Origin: Heyndrickxia camelliae
GTDB lineage: Bacteria > Bacillota > Bacilli > Bacillales > Bacillaceae_C
Direction: 5' to 3'
Assembly (NCBI RefSeq): GCF_002844575.1
Contig: NZ_PIQO01000010.1
Location: 62,001-126,000, forward strand
Length of the DNA stretch: 64,000 bases
The position numbers were made by a program, and so were the translations under genes. Positions 9,211 to 17,712 of this stretch are shown here, one piece after another (position 1 is the stretch's first letter; each line of letters begins with the position of its first letter). Under the pieces are notes generated by a model. It was not told the DNA's origin and did no database searches. It worked only from the letters and a program-made list of their open reading frames with translations.

Positions 9211-10167
9211 ATGAAAATTCGATTTGGATATGTCGCAAATGCTTTAGGCTTATGGAATGCTAGTCCATCTAAGTCATTAACATTTGCTCGTTATTCAGCT
9301 CTGCCAAAGGATGAACAAGTGGAAAAGTTAAAAGCAGTAACAGCGCAAAATTTACAGCATACTAAGCGAATATTGCATTACAACATTGCAAATGAGATTG
9401 AATTATATCGCTTTTCCAGCTCCCTGGTTCCTTTAGCTACGCATCCGGATGTAATGTGGGATTACGTTACTCCTTTTAGGGATGAATGGGAGGAGCTTGG
9501 TCATTTGATCGAACAATTTAACATCAGACCAAGTTTTCATCCTAATCAATTCACCCTATTTACAAGTCCAAAGTCAGAGATAACAGCAAACGCAGTAAAA
9601 GATATGGAGTTCCACTATTCCATGCTGCAAGCGATGAATGGATTGAAGAGAGGACTTATTAATATTCATATTGGCGGTGCATATGGAGATAAAGAATCAG
9701 CATTGTTACGATTTCATCAAAATTTAAAGTGCTTACCTGAAAGGATTAAAAAAATGATGACACTTGAAAATGATGATAAAACGTATGATGTCAAGGAAAC
9801 ATTGAAAGCATGTGAACAAGAGAATATCCCAATGATTCTAGATTTTCATCATTATATGGCGAATAAAGGGGAAGTGGAAAATTTATTTGAATATCTCGAG
9901 CGTATTTTTAAAACATGGGGTGTTAGAAATATGGTACCTAAGGTCCATCTTTCCTCTCCAAAGGCGGAAGATGCGTTTCGAGCCCATGCTGATTTTGTCT
10001 CGTTGGATTTTGTGCTTCCTTTTTTTAAAATGGCCAAGGAATTAAATCAAGACTTTGATGTCATGATCGAAGCAAAACAGAAGGATCTTGCAATGTTAAA
10101 GCTAGTCGAGGAAATAGGTTCGATACGTGGAGTCAAACGAATTACTAGTTCTGTAGTTGAATGGTAA
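9211..10167 (+). CDS. uvsE: UV DNA damage endonuclease UvsE/UvdE
   Basis: This 318-residue TIM-barrel endonuclease nicks DNA 5' to UV photoproducts. It begins with the family motif IRFGYVANALGL. FHPNQFT, NIHIGG, LENDDK and LDFHHY contain the metal-binding His, Glu and Asp residues, and PKVHLSSPK and DVMIEAKQK occur near the C-terminus. Length is normal. The ATG has an AAGAGGGG site. It is close to splAB, which repairs spore photoproduct, so the area holds two UV-repair systems, though they are convergently transcribed. Confidence 0.95.
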   Translation: MKIRFGYVANALGLWNASPSKSLTFARYSALPKDEQVEKLKAVTAQNLQHTKRILHYNIANEIELYRFSSSLVPLATHPDVMWDYVTPFRDEWEELGHLIEQFNIRPSFHPNQFTLFTSPKSEITANAVKDMEFHYSMLQAMNGLKRGLINIHIGGAYGDKESALLRFHQNLKCLPERIKKMMTLENDDKTYDVKETLKACEQENIPMILDFHHYMANKGEVENLFEYLERIFKTWGVRNMVPKVHLSSPKAEDAFRAHADFVSLDFVLPFFKMAKELNQDFDVMIEAKQKDLAMLKLVEEIGSIRGVKRITSSVVEW

Positions 10168-10169
10168 AA

Positions 10170-10197
10170 GGGACCACATACGTAGGTCCCATTTTTT
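10170..10197 (+). terminator. rho-independent terminator after uvsE
   Basis: The stem GGGACC/GGTCCC with a 9-base loop is followed by ATTTTTT. Confidence 0.85.
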
Positions 10198-10245
10198 AAA
10201 AGATAAGAGATATAAAATTTTTATCCTGCAATGACTTGTAGTCTG

Positions 10246-10371
10246 TTGTCTAGCTCCTATCGGATAGTGGATTTCTCCGTCTTCTCCCTACGATAAGTTC
10301 ACTGTGTTTCCTTAATCTTAGTCAAAGACTCTGAAATCCATACGCCGATAAGACGCTTACGCTTATTTCTT
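10246..10371. repeat. possible dispersed intergenic element of bacilli
   Basis: The segment starts GTCTAGCTCC and ends GACGCTTACGCTTATTTCTT. These are the two ends I recall from a dispersed element of roughly 130 to 200 bases in Bacillaceae genomes. The middle is not recognisable, and there is no second copy in this window. The assignment is from memory of the family. Confidence 0.35.
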
Positions 10372-11400
10372 TTAAGTAAAATATTCAATCTTTGCTTCTG
10401 GAAAATATTTATGAATATAACCGCCTAGTGTATCTTTAATATCCTCTTGTTCTTCATTCGTATAGACATATTTTCCGATTCCATATTTGCCCCATTTCCA
10501 TTTTCGCTTCGATTCATCCAGTTCAAGCTTGGTCATCGGATAATTTTCTTGGATGACCCGTTTCGCTGGTTTGGTAAACCGATGCTGGATCATTTCAAAA
10601 GTTAAATCTTTTCTCGCATGAACAGGCAATTTGGCTTCAAGTTTTTCAAATAACTCTAGATAGCCTTCTTTCCACCCATCATGTAAATAAATTGGTGCAA
10701 CAATAAACCCTAATGGATAATCAGCCTCTGCCACTTTTACTGCTGCCTCAATTCTTTCGTCAAGCCTAGAGGTACCCGGTTCAAAAAATTTGATAATATA
10801 ATCATCATTGACACTAAATCGAAAGCGGGTCTTGCCATTGTGCTTGGCATCTAAGAGATGATCGACATGCGCAAATTTTGTAACGAATCGAAGCTTGCCA
10901 TATTCCGATGCTCCGAAAAATTCAATGGCTCTTTTTAGGGAGTGGGTTAAATGATCTAGCCCAACTATATCAGAAGTACAGGAGGCTTCAAATCTGGTGA
11001 CTTCAGGCGCTCTTTCCTTCATATATTCTTCTGCTGCATCAAAAATTTCATCCACATTCACATAAGTTCGAATATATGGTTTGCTTCCCATGGTTGTTTG
11101 CAAATAGCAGTAATGGCAATGCCCCATGCAGCCGGTTGCTAATGGAATCGCATACTCCGCTGATGGTTTAGAGGTATCAAATTTTAAGGTTTTTCTCAAC
11201 CCTATTACAAGGGTGGATTTGGCAATTCGATATTTTTGAAAGTGATTTTCTCCAGGTAAGTTACGAATTTGATTATGTGAAGTTGTTTGGCGAATTTCAA
11301 TGCCCATCTCTTCAAATTTAGACACCAGTTCTTGCCCAAGAGGATATTCTAGTGCCTGGGGTTCTACATAAACTAGCTGAGGTATAAATGGTTTAACCAT
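10372..11400 (-). CDS. splB: spore photoproduct lyase SplB (radical SAM)
   Basis: This 342-residue enzyme repairs 5-thyminyl-5,6-dihydrothymine in germinating spores using S-adenosylmethionine. The CX3CX2C cluster motif is Cys91, Cys95, Cys98 (CMGHCHYC), and the hydrogen-donor cysteine is Cys141 in FEASCTSDIVG. Both the length and these positions match the Bacillus subtilis enzyme. The frame is open upstream to 11547, but the ATG at 11400 (MVKPFIPQL) is the family start, and it overlaps the end of splA by eight bases. Confidence 0.97.
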   Translation of the reverse strand: MVKPFIPQLVYVEPQALEYPLGQELVSKFEEMGIEIRQTTSHNQIRNLPGENHFQKYRIAKSTLVIGLRKTLKFDTSKPSAEYAIPLATGCMGHCHYCYLQTTMGSKPYIRTYVNVDEIFDAAEEYMKERAPEVTRFEASCTSDIVGLDHLTHSLKRAIEFFGASEYGKLRFVTKFAHVDHLLDAKHNGKTRFRFSVNDDYIIKFFEPGTSRLDERIEAAVKVAEADYPLGFIVAPIYLHDGWKEGYLELFEKLEAKLPVHARKDLTFEMIQHRFTKPAKRVIQENYPMTKLELDESKRKWKWGKYGIGKYVYTNEEQEDIKDTLGGYIHKYFPEAKIEYFT

Positions 11401-11650
11401 AGAATTCCTCAGGCAATCCGAACGCTTCTTGGTAGGCTTGTTCTGCTTCTTCCTCTGATGAAAAGACAGCAAATTCATCCGATAACGGATAATATGTTTC
11501 ATGCACAAATAATGCAAGTTGATTAGGGGCATCTGGATTTTGAACAACTGCAGCTTGTTGAATATTTGCTACATCCTGTGCATGCGGATTGCGAATAATG
11601 ATATAGACAACCTCACCTGGTTTGAACGACTGATTATAATCCAATTTCAT
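11393..11650 (-). CDS. splA: transcriptional regulator SplA
   Basis: This 85-residue protein (M-K-L-D-Y) has an in-frame GTG codon immediately before its ATG as an alternative start. It has the family segments GEVVYIIIRNPHAQDVANIQ and YYPLSDEFAVF. SplA is the TRAP-related negative regulator of the splAB operon. It overlaps splB by eight bases. In bacilli splAB is made in the forespore from a sigma-G promoter; I could not identify that promoter with confidence here. Confidence 0.9.
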   Translation of the reverse strand: MKLDYNQSFKPGEVVYIIIRNPHAQDVANIQQAAVVQNPDAPNQLALFVHETYYPLSDEFAVFSSEEEAEQAYQEAFGLPEEFYG

Positions 11651-11772
11651 CACCTATATTCCCATTTTAAGTTCAATGAAAGTATTCCATAATGCAGAAA
11701 ATTTATGTGAATGTAATTAGGATATTTTATTTCATAATGAACAAAATATTTTTCATAAGGTGGTGAGTTTTT

Positions 11773-11919
11773 ATGAAAAATAACAAAAATCAACAAAACC
11801 AATCTAACTATTCAAAAGTAGATGCGGGTTCCACATACCATAAAAATCATGCTGGGCATTTGCCGGACTATGGGGGAAATGATATTGACCCTAATGCAAA
11901 ACAGAAGGGGAAAGCTTAG
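11773..11919 (+). CDS. small hydrophilic protein, 48 residues
   Basis: The ATG has an AAGGTGGTGAG ribosome site, and the gene ends just before a good terminator, which supports a real gene. The product is rich in Asn, Lys, Gln and Gly, has no Cys or Trp, and carries the central motif TYHKNHAGHLPDYGGND. This composition resembles small acid-soluble spore proteins, but I do not recognise the family. The spore-gene neighbour splAB is transcribed divergently from it. Confidence 0.65.
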   Translation: MKNNKNQQNQSNYSKVDAGSTYHKNHAGHLPDYGGNDIDPNAKQKGKA

Positions 11920-11921
11920 AA

Positions 11922-11946
11922 AGACGCCTTGAATGGCGTTTTTTTT
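11922..11946 (+). terminator. rho-independent terminator after the 48-residue gene
   Basis: The stem GACGCC/GGCGTT with a 6-base loop is followed by T7. Confidence 0.8.
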
Positions 11947-12080
11947 ATTTGTCAATTATGTATAGAGAAGTATTAGCTTATTCCAAACATTTTAAAAATT
12001 GAAGGAGCAATTTATAGGTTTGAAAAATATATCTCACTATATGTATACAAATGTGTACAAAAAAATAGGGGGTGTAAATA

Positions 12081-12368
12081 ATGGAAGAAGTTATCTTGGA
12101 ATTAGAGAAACTAACCTCTTTATGTGAAGAGAAATCTATAAGTAGTTAGAAAAACAACGTTTCGATGGATGAACTGTATCATGCTTTAGAAAAAACCTCA
12201 AATTGAAGTAGTTTAAGCAATACAGAACATGTTACTACTTGTTCATTTTGTCACAGAAGTTAAGAAGAAGCCGGAGAACTAGCTATGGGACCAGGAGTTT
12301 CTATATGCATTGAAAGCTTAGAGTTTGGTGTAGAAGTTATGAAATCACATTCAACAGAGCCTTTATAA
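12081..12368 (+). pseudogene. decayed ClpX-type zinc-finger protein gene
   Basis: A start with a GGGGGTG site (ATG 12081) opens a single frame of 95 codons interrupted by TAG (12147), TGA and TAA. Read through, it gives an acidic N-terminal helix, then CSFCHRS, EEAGELAMGPGVSICIES and a final helix. This is the C4 zinc-finger pattern of ClpX (CSFCGKS...GPGVYICDEC), but the last cysteine is Ser. All segments stay in the same frame, so the damage is by point mutation. It was probably a small stand-alone ClpX-type zinc-finger protein. Confidence 0.7.
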
Positions 12369-12416
12369 AAATACAATATCTAGAAATAATAAGGAAAAAA
12401 CATAGAGAGGGATTGT

Positions 12417-13160
12417 ATGAATAAAATTATCGGGCTTTTTATATGTGTTCTTTTGATATTTCTTCCCCAGCATGTTTTCGCCGTCAAAAAAGTACCTATC
12501 TTAGTTTATCATTCTATTGATGAATACCGTGGACATGGTTCTAAGGAGTTATATGTGACTCCTGCAAATTTTGAAGAACAAATGAAATATTTACGTGACC
12601 ATGGGTTCACATTATTGACGTTTGAACGTTGGAATGATATTGATCATGTCAGAAAACCAATTTTTCTTACCTTCGATGATGGCTATAAAAATAATCTTCA
12701 TGTGTTTTCGGCTTTTCAAAAGCTGCAAACGCAAAACTTTAAGCCTACTGGTACCTTTTTTATTATTTCTGATTTTATTGGTAAATCGAATAGATTGTCA
12801 GCGTCTGATTTAAAGAAGCTGGCGGATTCCGGGCTCATATCTATTCAGTCCCATACCGCTACACATCCTGATTTAACCAAGATTGCTGATTACCAAAATG
12901 AGCTGGCAGGTTCAAAGGAGAAAATTCAAAACATAACGGGAAAGAAGGTTTTTGCTCTAAGTTATCCTTATGGAAGTTATAATACCAAGGTAATAGATGA
13001 AACGAAGAAGTACTATCAATTTGGAATAACAACTATACCAGAACTTTTTTCACATAGAAATGTAAGAGATGAATCTTATCTATTACCAAGAATTTATATT
13101 AAATATTCAACAACGCTGGAGGAGTTTGCAGAGATAGTGGAAGGAACAAGATATAGGTAA
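12417..13160 (+). CDS. secreted polysaccharide deacetylase (NodB family)
   Basis: This 247-residue protein has an N-terminal signal peptide of about 22 residues (MNKIIGLFICVLLIFLPQ, then VFA). The NodB domain holds TFDDGY (catalytic Asp and metal Asp), SHTATHP (the metal-binding H-x3-H) and SYPYGSY. It should remove acetyl groups from peptidoglycan or other N-acetylated glycans outside the cell. The substrate cannot be decided; the layout resembles Bacillus YxkH-type proteins. The ribosome site is AGAGAGG. The gene ends at a strong terminator shared with the convergent channel gene. Confidence 0.85.
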   Translation: MNKIIGLFICVLLIFLPQHVFAVKKVPILVYHSIDEYRGHGSKELYVTPANFEEQMKYLRDHGFTLLTFERWNDIDHVRKPIFLTFDDGYKNNLHVFSAFQKLQTQNFKPTGTFFIISDFIGKSNRLSASDLKKLADSGLISIQSHTATHPDLTKIADYQNELAGSKEKIQNITGKKVFALSYPYGSYNTKVIDETKKYYQFGITTIPELFSHRNVRDESYLLPRIYIKYSTTLEEFAEIVEGTRYR

Positions 13161-13176
13161 CGAATAAAAGTTGGAT

Positions 13177-13220
13177 AAAAGGAGGAGAACATCTACCAAG
13201 ATGAATATTCTCCTCCTTTT
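13177..13220. terminator. bidirectional terminator between deacetylase and K+ channel genes
   Basis: A 13-bp stem AAAAGGAGGAGAA/TTCTCCTCCTTTT encloses an inner CATCT/AGATG stem. It ends in T on either strand. Confidence 0.85.
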
Positions 13221-13226
13221 TAATCC

Positions 13227-13565
13227 TTACTGCTTGCGATCTTTCGTCTTAGAAATGAATATCCCTTTTGAAATTTTACGGATAAAACCAATAACTAAGC
13301 CGATTCCAGTAATGATATATATAATGGTGAAAATTTTCCCAAGTGCTGTTTCAGGAGCAAAGTCTGGATGTCCTACTGTGGTCAAGGTAACGATGCTAAA
13401 ATATAGTGCATCGAGGACGGGTAAATGCTCTACTTCATGATAAAAAATCGTTCCGGAAAGAATGATTGCTATGGTAAGAGTAAGCAATACTTTAAATTCT
13501 TTATCGTGAAAGATATGTATAATTCCTTTGACAAGCCGCGATAACGTAAGGAAGAAGGAAATCAA
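13227..13565 (-). CDS. small two-helix potassium channel protein with an atypical filter
   Basis: This 112-residue protein has membrane helices at about 26-43 and 76-98 flanking a pore loop. The filter is TTVGHPDF (62-69) in place of the usual TVGYGDF. The general Ion_trans_2 topology is clear, and it is a full-length minimal channel with only a short basic C-terminal tail. It probably forms a tetrameric cation pore, but the changed filter makes K+ selectivity uncertain. No TrkA-N domain is fused or encoded next to it. Confidence 0.8.
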   Translation of the reverse strand: MISFFLTLSRLVKGIIHIFHDKEFKVLLTLTIAIILSGTIFYHEVEHLPVLDALYFSIVTLTTVGHPDFAPETALGKIFTIIYIITGIGLVIGFIRKISKGIFISKTKDRKQ

Positions 13566-13685
13566 TAAATATCACCCCATAATGTTGAAAAACTTGCTCT
13601 TACTGCGAGTCCTATTTTTAAACAATGCAACAAGATTATCATGCCCAAATGATGAATGTAAAGTAAATACTTTTAAATATTTTTT

Positions 13686-13735
13686 GAGGGACAGTTCCCT
13701 CATCCCAGCAAGTGGGACGAGGGACCTGTCCCTTC
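13686..13735. repeat. palindromic GGGACCTGWCCC-family repeat overlapping a stop codon
   Basis: The arms GAGGGACAG-CCCTC-TCCCA (13686-13707) and TGGGA-GAGGG-CTGTCCC (13713-13735) form a near-perfect inverted repeat. It holds the stop codon and last codons of the leftward molybdoenzyme gene. Confidence 0.75.
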
Positions 13736-16084
13736 GACTTCTAAGTCTTCGATTCTTTTTTCTACGTATTTTGTATCTTTGAAGGCATGGAAGGTTTCTG
13801 CTTTTTCAACAATAGCAGCAGCATTATACTCGGGGATGCCCGCGTATTTTTCGTATACTCCTTTTGGAATTAAGACATTTCCTTCCGGCCAGAAGACAAG
13901 GAGGTTGCCGCGCTGTGTTTCCGCATACTTGGCACGGCCGTGAAAGTGGCCGAATTTATTATAGACCACAATGGCTTCACCCTCTGCAATGTTCAATTCT
14001 TTAGCATCTTCCTCATTCATGAGGACATCATAGCGATCTGCATGATTAAATGCATCTTTTTCATCATAAATCATAGAGTTAAATTGTTTACCTCTGCGGG
14101 TGGTGACATAGAAATGCCCTTCTGGCTTGCGTAACTCAGGAAGCTCAATAGGTAACAGATTACCGCGTCCATCTTCGGTGGGACATATACCATCTTCACA
14201 CAGCCAGGCACCGCCCCATTGAAAAACATCACCTTTTTTGCTTAAATACTGAATTCCGTCATAATTCGGATTGGCAATGGCAATTTCCTTCCGTATTTGC
14301 GATGCATCGGTAAAATTCATCAGTTCCTTCGCTTCAGGCTTCACACGGGCAGCTAAATCTACATAAATTTCCCACTCTGATCTTGCTTCTTCAATCCTTG
14401 GTCCTTTAATCTCTGGGGAAAAATAGACCATTCTCTCTGTAGAGGTGGATGTGCCGCCACCAGGTTGTTCATAGCGTGTCATAGCAGGCAAAACAATCAC
14501 TTCTTCTTTTGCATCGACAAGGGTGGAGGTGTTGAAAATAATATCTTGATGAACTCGCAGTTCGACATTTTCTAAACATTCCTTGATAAAATTCGGATCA
14601 GGCATCGTTTCTAAAAAGTTGCCTCCGGATGTATAAAAAGTCTTTAATTTTCGTTCATGGTCATTTGGAAGTAAGGCATTTTCAATCGAAACACCAACAA
14701 TATCTCCTTGCCATCTAGGTATCTCAAATCCCCAAATCTTTTCTACTCTCTTAATGTTATCCTCTTGAAAATCACCGCCCGGTAAAACAAATGGGTCAGC
14801 GCCCATTTCACCGGAACCCTGAACACCGGAATGTCCGCGTATTGGCATCACTCCGCAGTGTTCACGGCCGATGAACCCTCGTAACATTGCTAGATTCGCT
14901 ACCTGGGAAATATTATCGGTACCAAATCGATGCTGGGTCAATCCCATCGACCAGACAAATACTGCGCTTTTGGCAGATGCTAATAATGTAGCGAACTCTA
15001 ACATGCGCTCCTTTGAAAGTCCAGAAGATTTCTCCAATATATCCCAGTCCTGCTTTATTACATGCTCCCGTAATGACTCTATTCCGTTCGTATGCGCTTC
15101 TACAAAACTATGATCAACAGCAGACCCTTTCTCTTTTTCCTCCATCTCAAACCAATGCTTCATGACACCGTTCATGAAAGCAATGTCTCCACCAATATTT
15201 ACTTGGTAAAAATCGTCCGCTAATTTTGTTCCAAATAGTGCCGAATCAGGAATGGACGGTACCCAATAACCATCCATCGCCGGTTCACGGTAAGGGTTGA
15301 TAACAATGATTTTCGTTCCCTTTCGTTTTGCCGCATACATGTATTTTGTAGAAACGGGTTGATTATTTGCTGCAACTGAACCCCAGAAAACAAGGACATC
15401 TGTACCAATCCAATCCATGTAATTACAGCTAGATGCCCCAATGCCTAAAGATCGCTTTAAGGCTGTTTTACTTGGTGAATGGCAAATGCGCGATGCATTA
15501 TCAATATTATTTGTTCCTAAGAATCGTGCCAGTTTCGCAGCGGTGTAATACACTTCATTTGTAATTCCGCGAGAAGTTAAATAGAATGCGAGCTGCTTAG
15601 GGTCAATCGATTTTATTTTTTCGGCTATTCGATTCAATGCTTCATCCCATGTAATTCTTGTGAAGGTTCGCTCTCCCTTCTTTCGGGAAAGGGGATAAGG
15701 GATGCGTCCAAGTTTACGCAGTTCAGTACTGTTATATTTTCTTAGATCTTCTATATCACTATGAAGAATTTCTTCTTGGATAGCTGGCATCGTATTTAAT
15801 CGCAGCACATTTAAGCGAGTTGTACAAACATGTGGGCCTGTAAGGGTTTGATCACGGAGTCCTGCAACACCAAGTGCGCAGCCATCGCAAACCCCTTGCG
15901 TTAATATTCTCGTTGCATAGGGAAGATTATCACGATTATCCCATACCACTTTTAACGTATCGCGAATATGCTTTGGTTTTACTTTTCCGAGTCCAAATGG
16001 TATAGGACTGACCCATAACTTTGGCGCAGGCGTTTTTGGTAATTTTATCGGACCTTGGTGTTTTGTTTTTCCCATTTTGACCAC
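13700..16084 (-). CDS. FdhF/YdeP-type molybdopterin oxidoreductase
   Basis: This 794-residue cytoplasmic enzyme resembles E. coli YdeP and Bacillus formate-dehydrogenase-like alpha subunits without the N-terminal ferredoxin domains. The N-terminus has CDGCALGVAGLRD, followed by the molybdopterin domains (RICHSPSKTALK, GSVAANNQP, INPYREPAMDG, HSGVQGSGEMG). The C-terminal MopB-binding domain includes TRRGKQFNSMIYD and NHADRYDV. It should carry a bis-MGD cofactor, but its substrate is not known; YdeP is linked to acid resistance. It follows an OFA transporter gene on the same strand after 47 bases. The last ten or so residues (GTGPSSHLLG) are encoded by a palindromic repeat, so the native C-terminus has been replaced. 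Confidence 0.88.
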   Translation of the reverse strand: MVKMGKTKHQGPIKLPKTPAPKLWVSPIPFGLGKVKPKHIRDTLKVVWDNRDNLPYATRILTQGVCDGCALGVAGLRDQTLTGPHVCTTRLNVLRLNTMPAIQEEILHSDIEDLRKYNSTELRKLGRIPYPLSRKKGERTFTRITWDEALNRIAEKIKSIDPKQLAFYLTSRGITNEVYYTAAKLARFLGTNNIDNASRICHSPSKTALKRSLGIGASSCNYMDWIGTDVLVFWGSVAANNQPVSTKYMYAAKRKGTKIIVINPYREPAMDGYWVPSIPDSALFGTKLADDFYQVNIGGDIAFMNGVMKHWFEMEEKEKGSAVDHSFVEAHTNGIESLREHVIKQDWDILEKSSGLSKERMLEFATLLASAKSAVFVWSMGLTQHRFGTDNISQVANLAMLRGFIGREHCGVMPIRGHSGVQGSGEMGADPFVLPGGDFQEDNIKRVEKIWGFEIPRWQGDIVGVSIENALLPNDHERKLKTFYTSGGNFLETMPDPNFIKECLENVELRVHQDIIFNTSTLVDAKEEVIVLPAMTRYEQPGGGTSTSTERMVYFSPEIKGPRIEEARSEWEIYVDLAARVKPEAKELMNFTDASQIRKEIAIANPNYDGIQYLSKKGDVFQWGGAWLCEDGICPTEDGRGNLLPIELPELRKPEGHFYVTTRRGKQFNSMIYDEKDAFNHADRYDVLMNEEDAKELNIAEGEAIVVYNKFGHFHGRAKYAETQRGNLLVFWPEGNVLIPKGVYEKYAGIPEYNAAAIVEKAETFHAFKDTKYVEKRIEDLEVEGTGPSSHLLG

Positions 16085-16131
16085 CTTTCTTTTTTATTTG
16101 TATAAAAATTAGTTCTGCTTTTTAGGAGATG

Positions 16132-17406
16132 TTATAAGTTAATTGGTTTACTAGCTGAGCTTTGAACAGATTGATTTTCTTTTAATTTTCGAATATCTGT
16201 ACGAATGACTAAAGAAATAATAAGAGATACAATAAAAAATCCGGCAAAGAAGGTTAAGCTATTGGCATAGCTGCCTGTTGTATCTTTAATCCACGCAGCA
16301 AACAATGGCCCAACAAGCCCGGCTGCTGCCCAGGCAGTTAAGATATATCCATGAATGGCACCCAGCTGTTTCGTGCCAAATAAGTCACCGATATAGGCTG
16401 GAATCGTTGCGAATCCACCTCCATAGCAAGTGTAAACAATAGCTAACATAATCTGGAACAGAAGCGATATCGTAGTGTGAGGTAATAGGGCGAATAGAAT
16501 AATTTGTAATACAAAAAAGGTTGTATAAGTATTAGGACGACCGAAATAATCTGATATCGATGCCCAACCTAACCGGCCAAATCCATTAAATAATCCGAGG
16601 ACGCCAACTAATGCTGCCGATTCTGTGGTAGTAAGCCCGATGCTTTCTTGCGCTAATGGCTTGGCTGCAGAAAGAATAGCAATTCCGCAAGTTGTGTTGA
16701 TAAAAAGCATGATCCATAAGTAGTAAAAACGTGATGTTTTAATAGCTTCGTTTGCGGTTAATTGTGAGAGGTCAGTAGCAACTCTAGTATTCTTTTTGAT
16801 GGAGGCTTCATGAAAGCCTTTTGGTTTCCAATCTTCAGCTGGTTTTTCCAAGTATAATGCCGATAAGATCATCACAACAAAATAGGCTATTCCAAGTATA
16901 AAGAAAGCGTTTGCAATACCGGACGATTTAATTAAAGCATCCATAATTGGACTGCTGATGGCTGCCGCAAAGCCAAATCCCATAATTGCTAAGCCAGTTG
17001 CAAGTCCGCGGCGATCCGGAAACCACTTTACCAATGTGGATACAGGTGCAATATATCCGACTCCTAAACCAATTCCGCCAAACACTCCGTAAAAAATATA
17101 CAATAATGGCAATGATCCAAGATGAACGGCAAAGCCCGATCCAAATACCCCGGTCCCAAAGAAAATGGCTGCCAGTAACCCAGCTTTTCTTGGCCCATGC
17201 TTTTCCACAAAATGTCCCAAGAACGCTGCAGAAAGACCCAAGAATAAAATGGCAATACTAAATGTCATCTGTACTTGACTAGCTGACCACCCAAACTCAT
17301 TAATAAGCGGGTTTGTAAAATTACTCCAAGCATACACCGACCCAATACAAATATGGATCCCAACTCCAGACAACGCAATCAACCAGCGATTTTTTGCCCT
17401 TTTCAA
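16132..17406 (-). CDS. MFS transporter of the oxalate/formate antiporter (OFA) family
   Basis: This 424-residue protein has twelve predicted membrane helices. Family marks are GSVYAWSNFTNPL in helix 1, PVSTLVKWFPDRRGLATGLAIMGFG after helix 4 and NGFGRLGWASISDYFGR in the central loop. It starts at TTG 17406 after GGAGAGG, and no suitable ATG lies nearby. It is probably cotranscribed with the molybdoenzyme gene, so it may import or exchange a carboxylic acid such as formate or oxalate for that enzyme. This is inference from position. Confidence 0.88.
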   Translation of the reverse strand: MKRAKNRWLIALSGVGIHICIGSVYAWSNFTNPLINEFGWSASQVQMTFSIAILFLGLSAAFLGHFVEKHGPRKAGLLAAIFFGTGVFGSGFAVHLGSLPLLYIFYGVFGGIGLGVGYIAPVSTLVKWFPDRRGLATGLAIMGFGFAAAISSPIMDALIKSSGIANAFFILGIAYFVVMILSALYLEKPAEDWKPKGFHEASIKKNTRVATDLSQLTANEAIKTSRFYYLWIMLFINTTCGIAILSAAKPLAQESIGLTTTESAALVGVLGLFNGFGRLGWASISDYFGRPNTYTTFFVLQIILFALLPHTTISLLFQIMLAIVYTCYGGGFATIPAYIGDLFGTKQLGAIHGYILTAWAAAGLVGPLFAAWIKDTTGSYANSLTFFAGFFIVSLIISLVIRTDIRKLKENQSVQSSASKPINL

Positions 17407-17712
17407 ACTAACCTCTCCTTTCTAGAACTTTTTTGTGTGAAAAAAGATGGTTGTAATTTCTACTAAAAGTGTGAGGTCTGTAGGATGAAAAAGTAAATCG
17501 GCCAACTTTGTTATATTGAATGGTTTGGCAGACATATGTATTAGTTTAAAAGATTCATAATATTTTCACACAATTACATTATATCACTTGATAATCGGAA
17601 ACATGAACAGCTATTTTCGGAATTTAGTGATTATAATAGTATTTTAGTGATAGAATGAAAGGATAAAACTAATTTATAATAATAATGAAAAAGTTTACAG
17701 GGAGTAACATCA
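17407..17712. other. divergent intergenic region
   Basis: It is AT-rich and separates the leftward OFA gene from the rightward MATE gene. It presumably holds both promoters. I see no gene, RNA structure or repeat. Confidence 0.5.

Noticed and set aside
9066-9263. 65-codon plus-strand ORF before uvsE
   Set aside because: It has no ribosome site, overlaps the start of uvsE and its composition is not protein-like.
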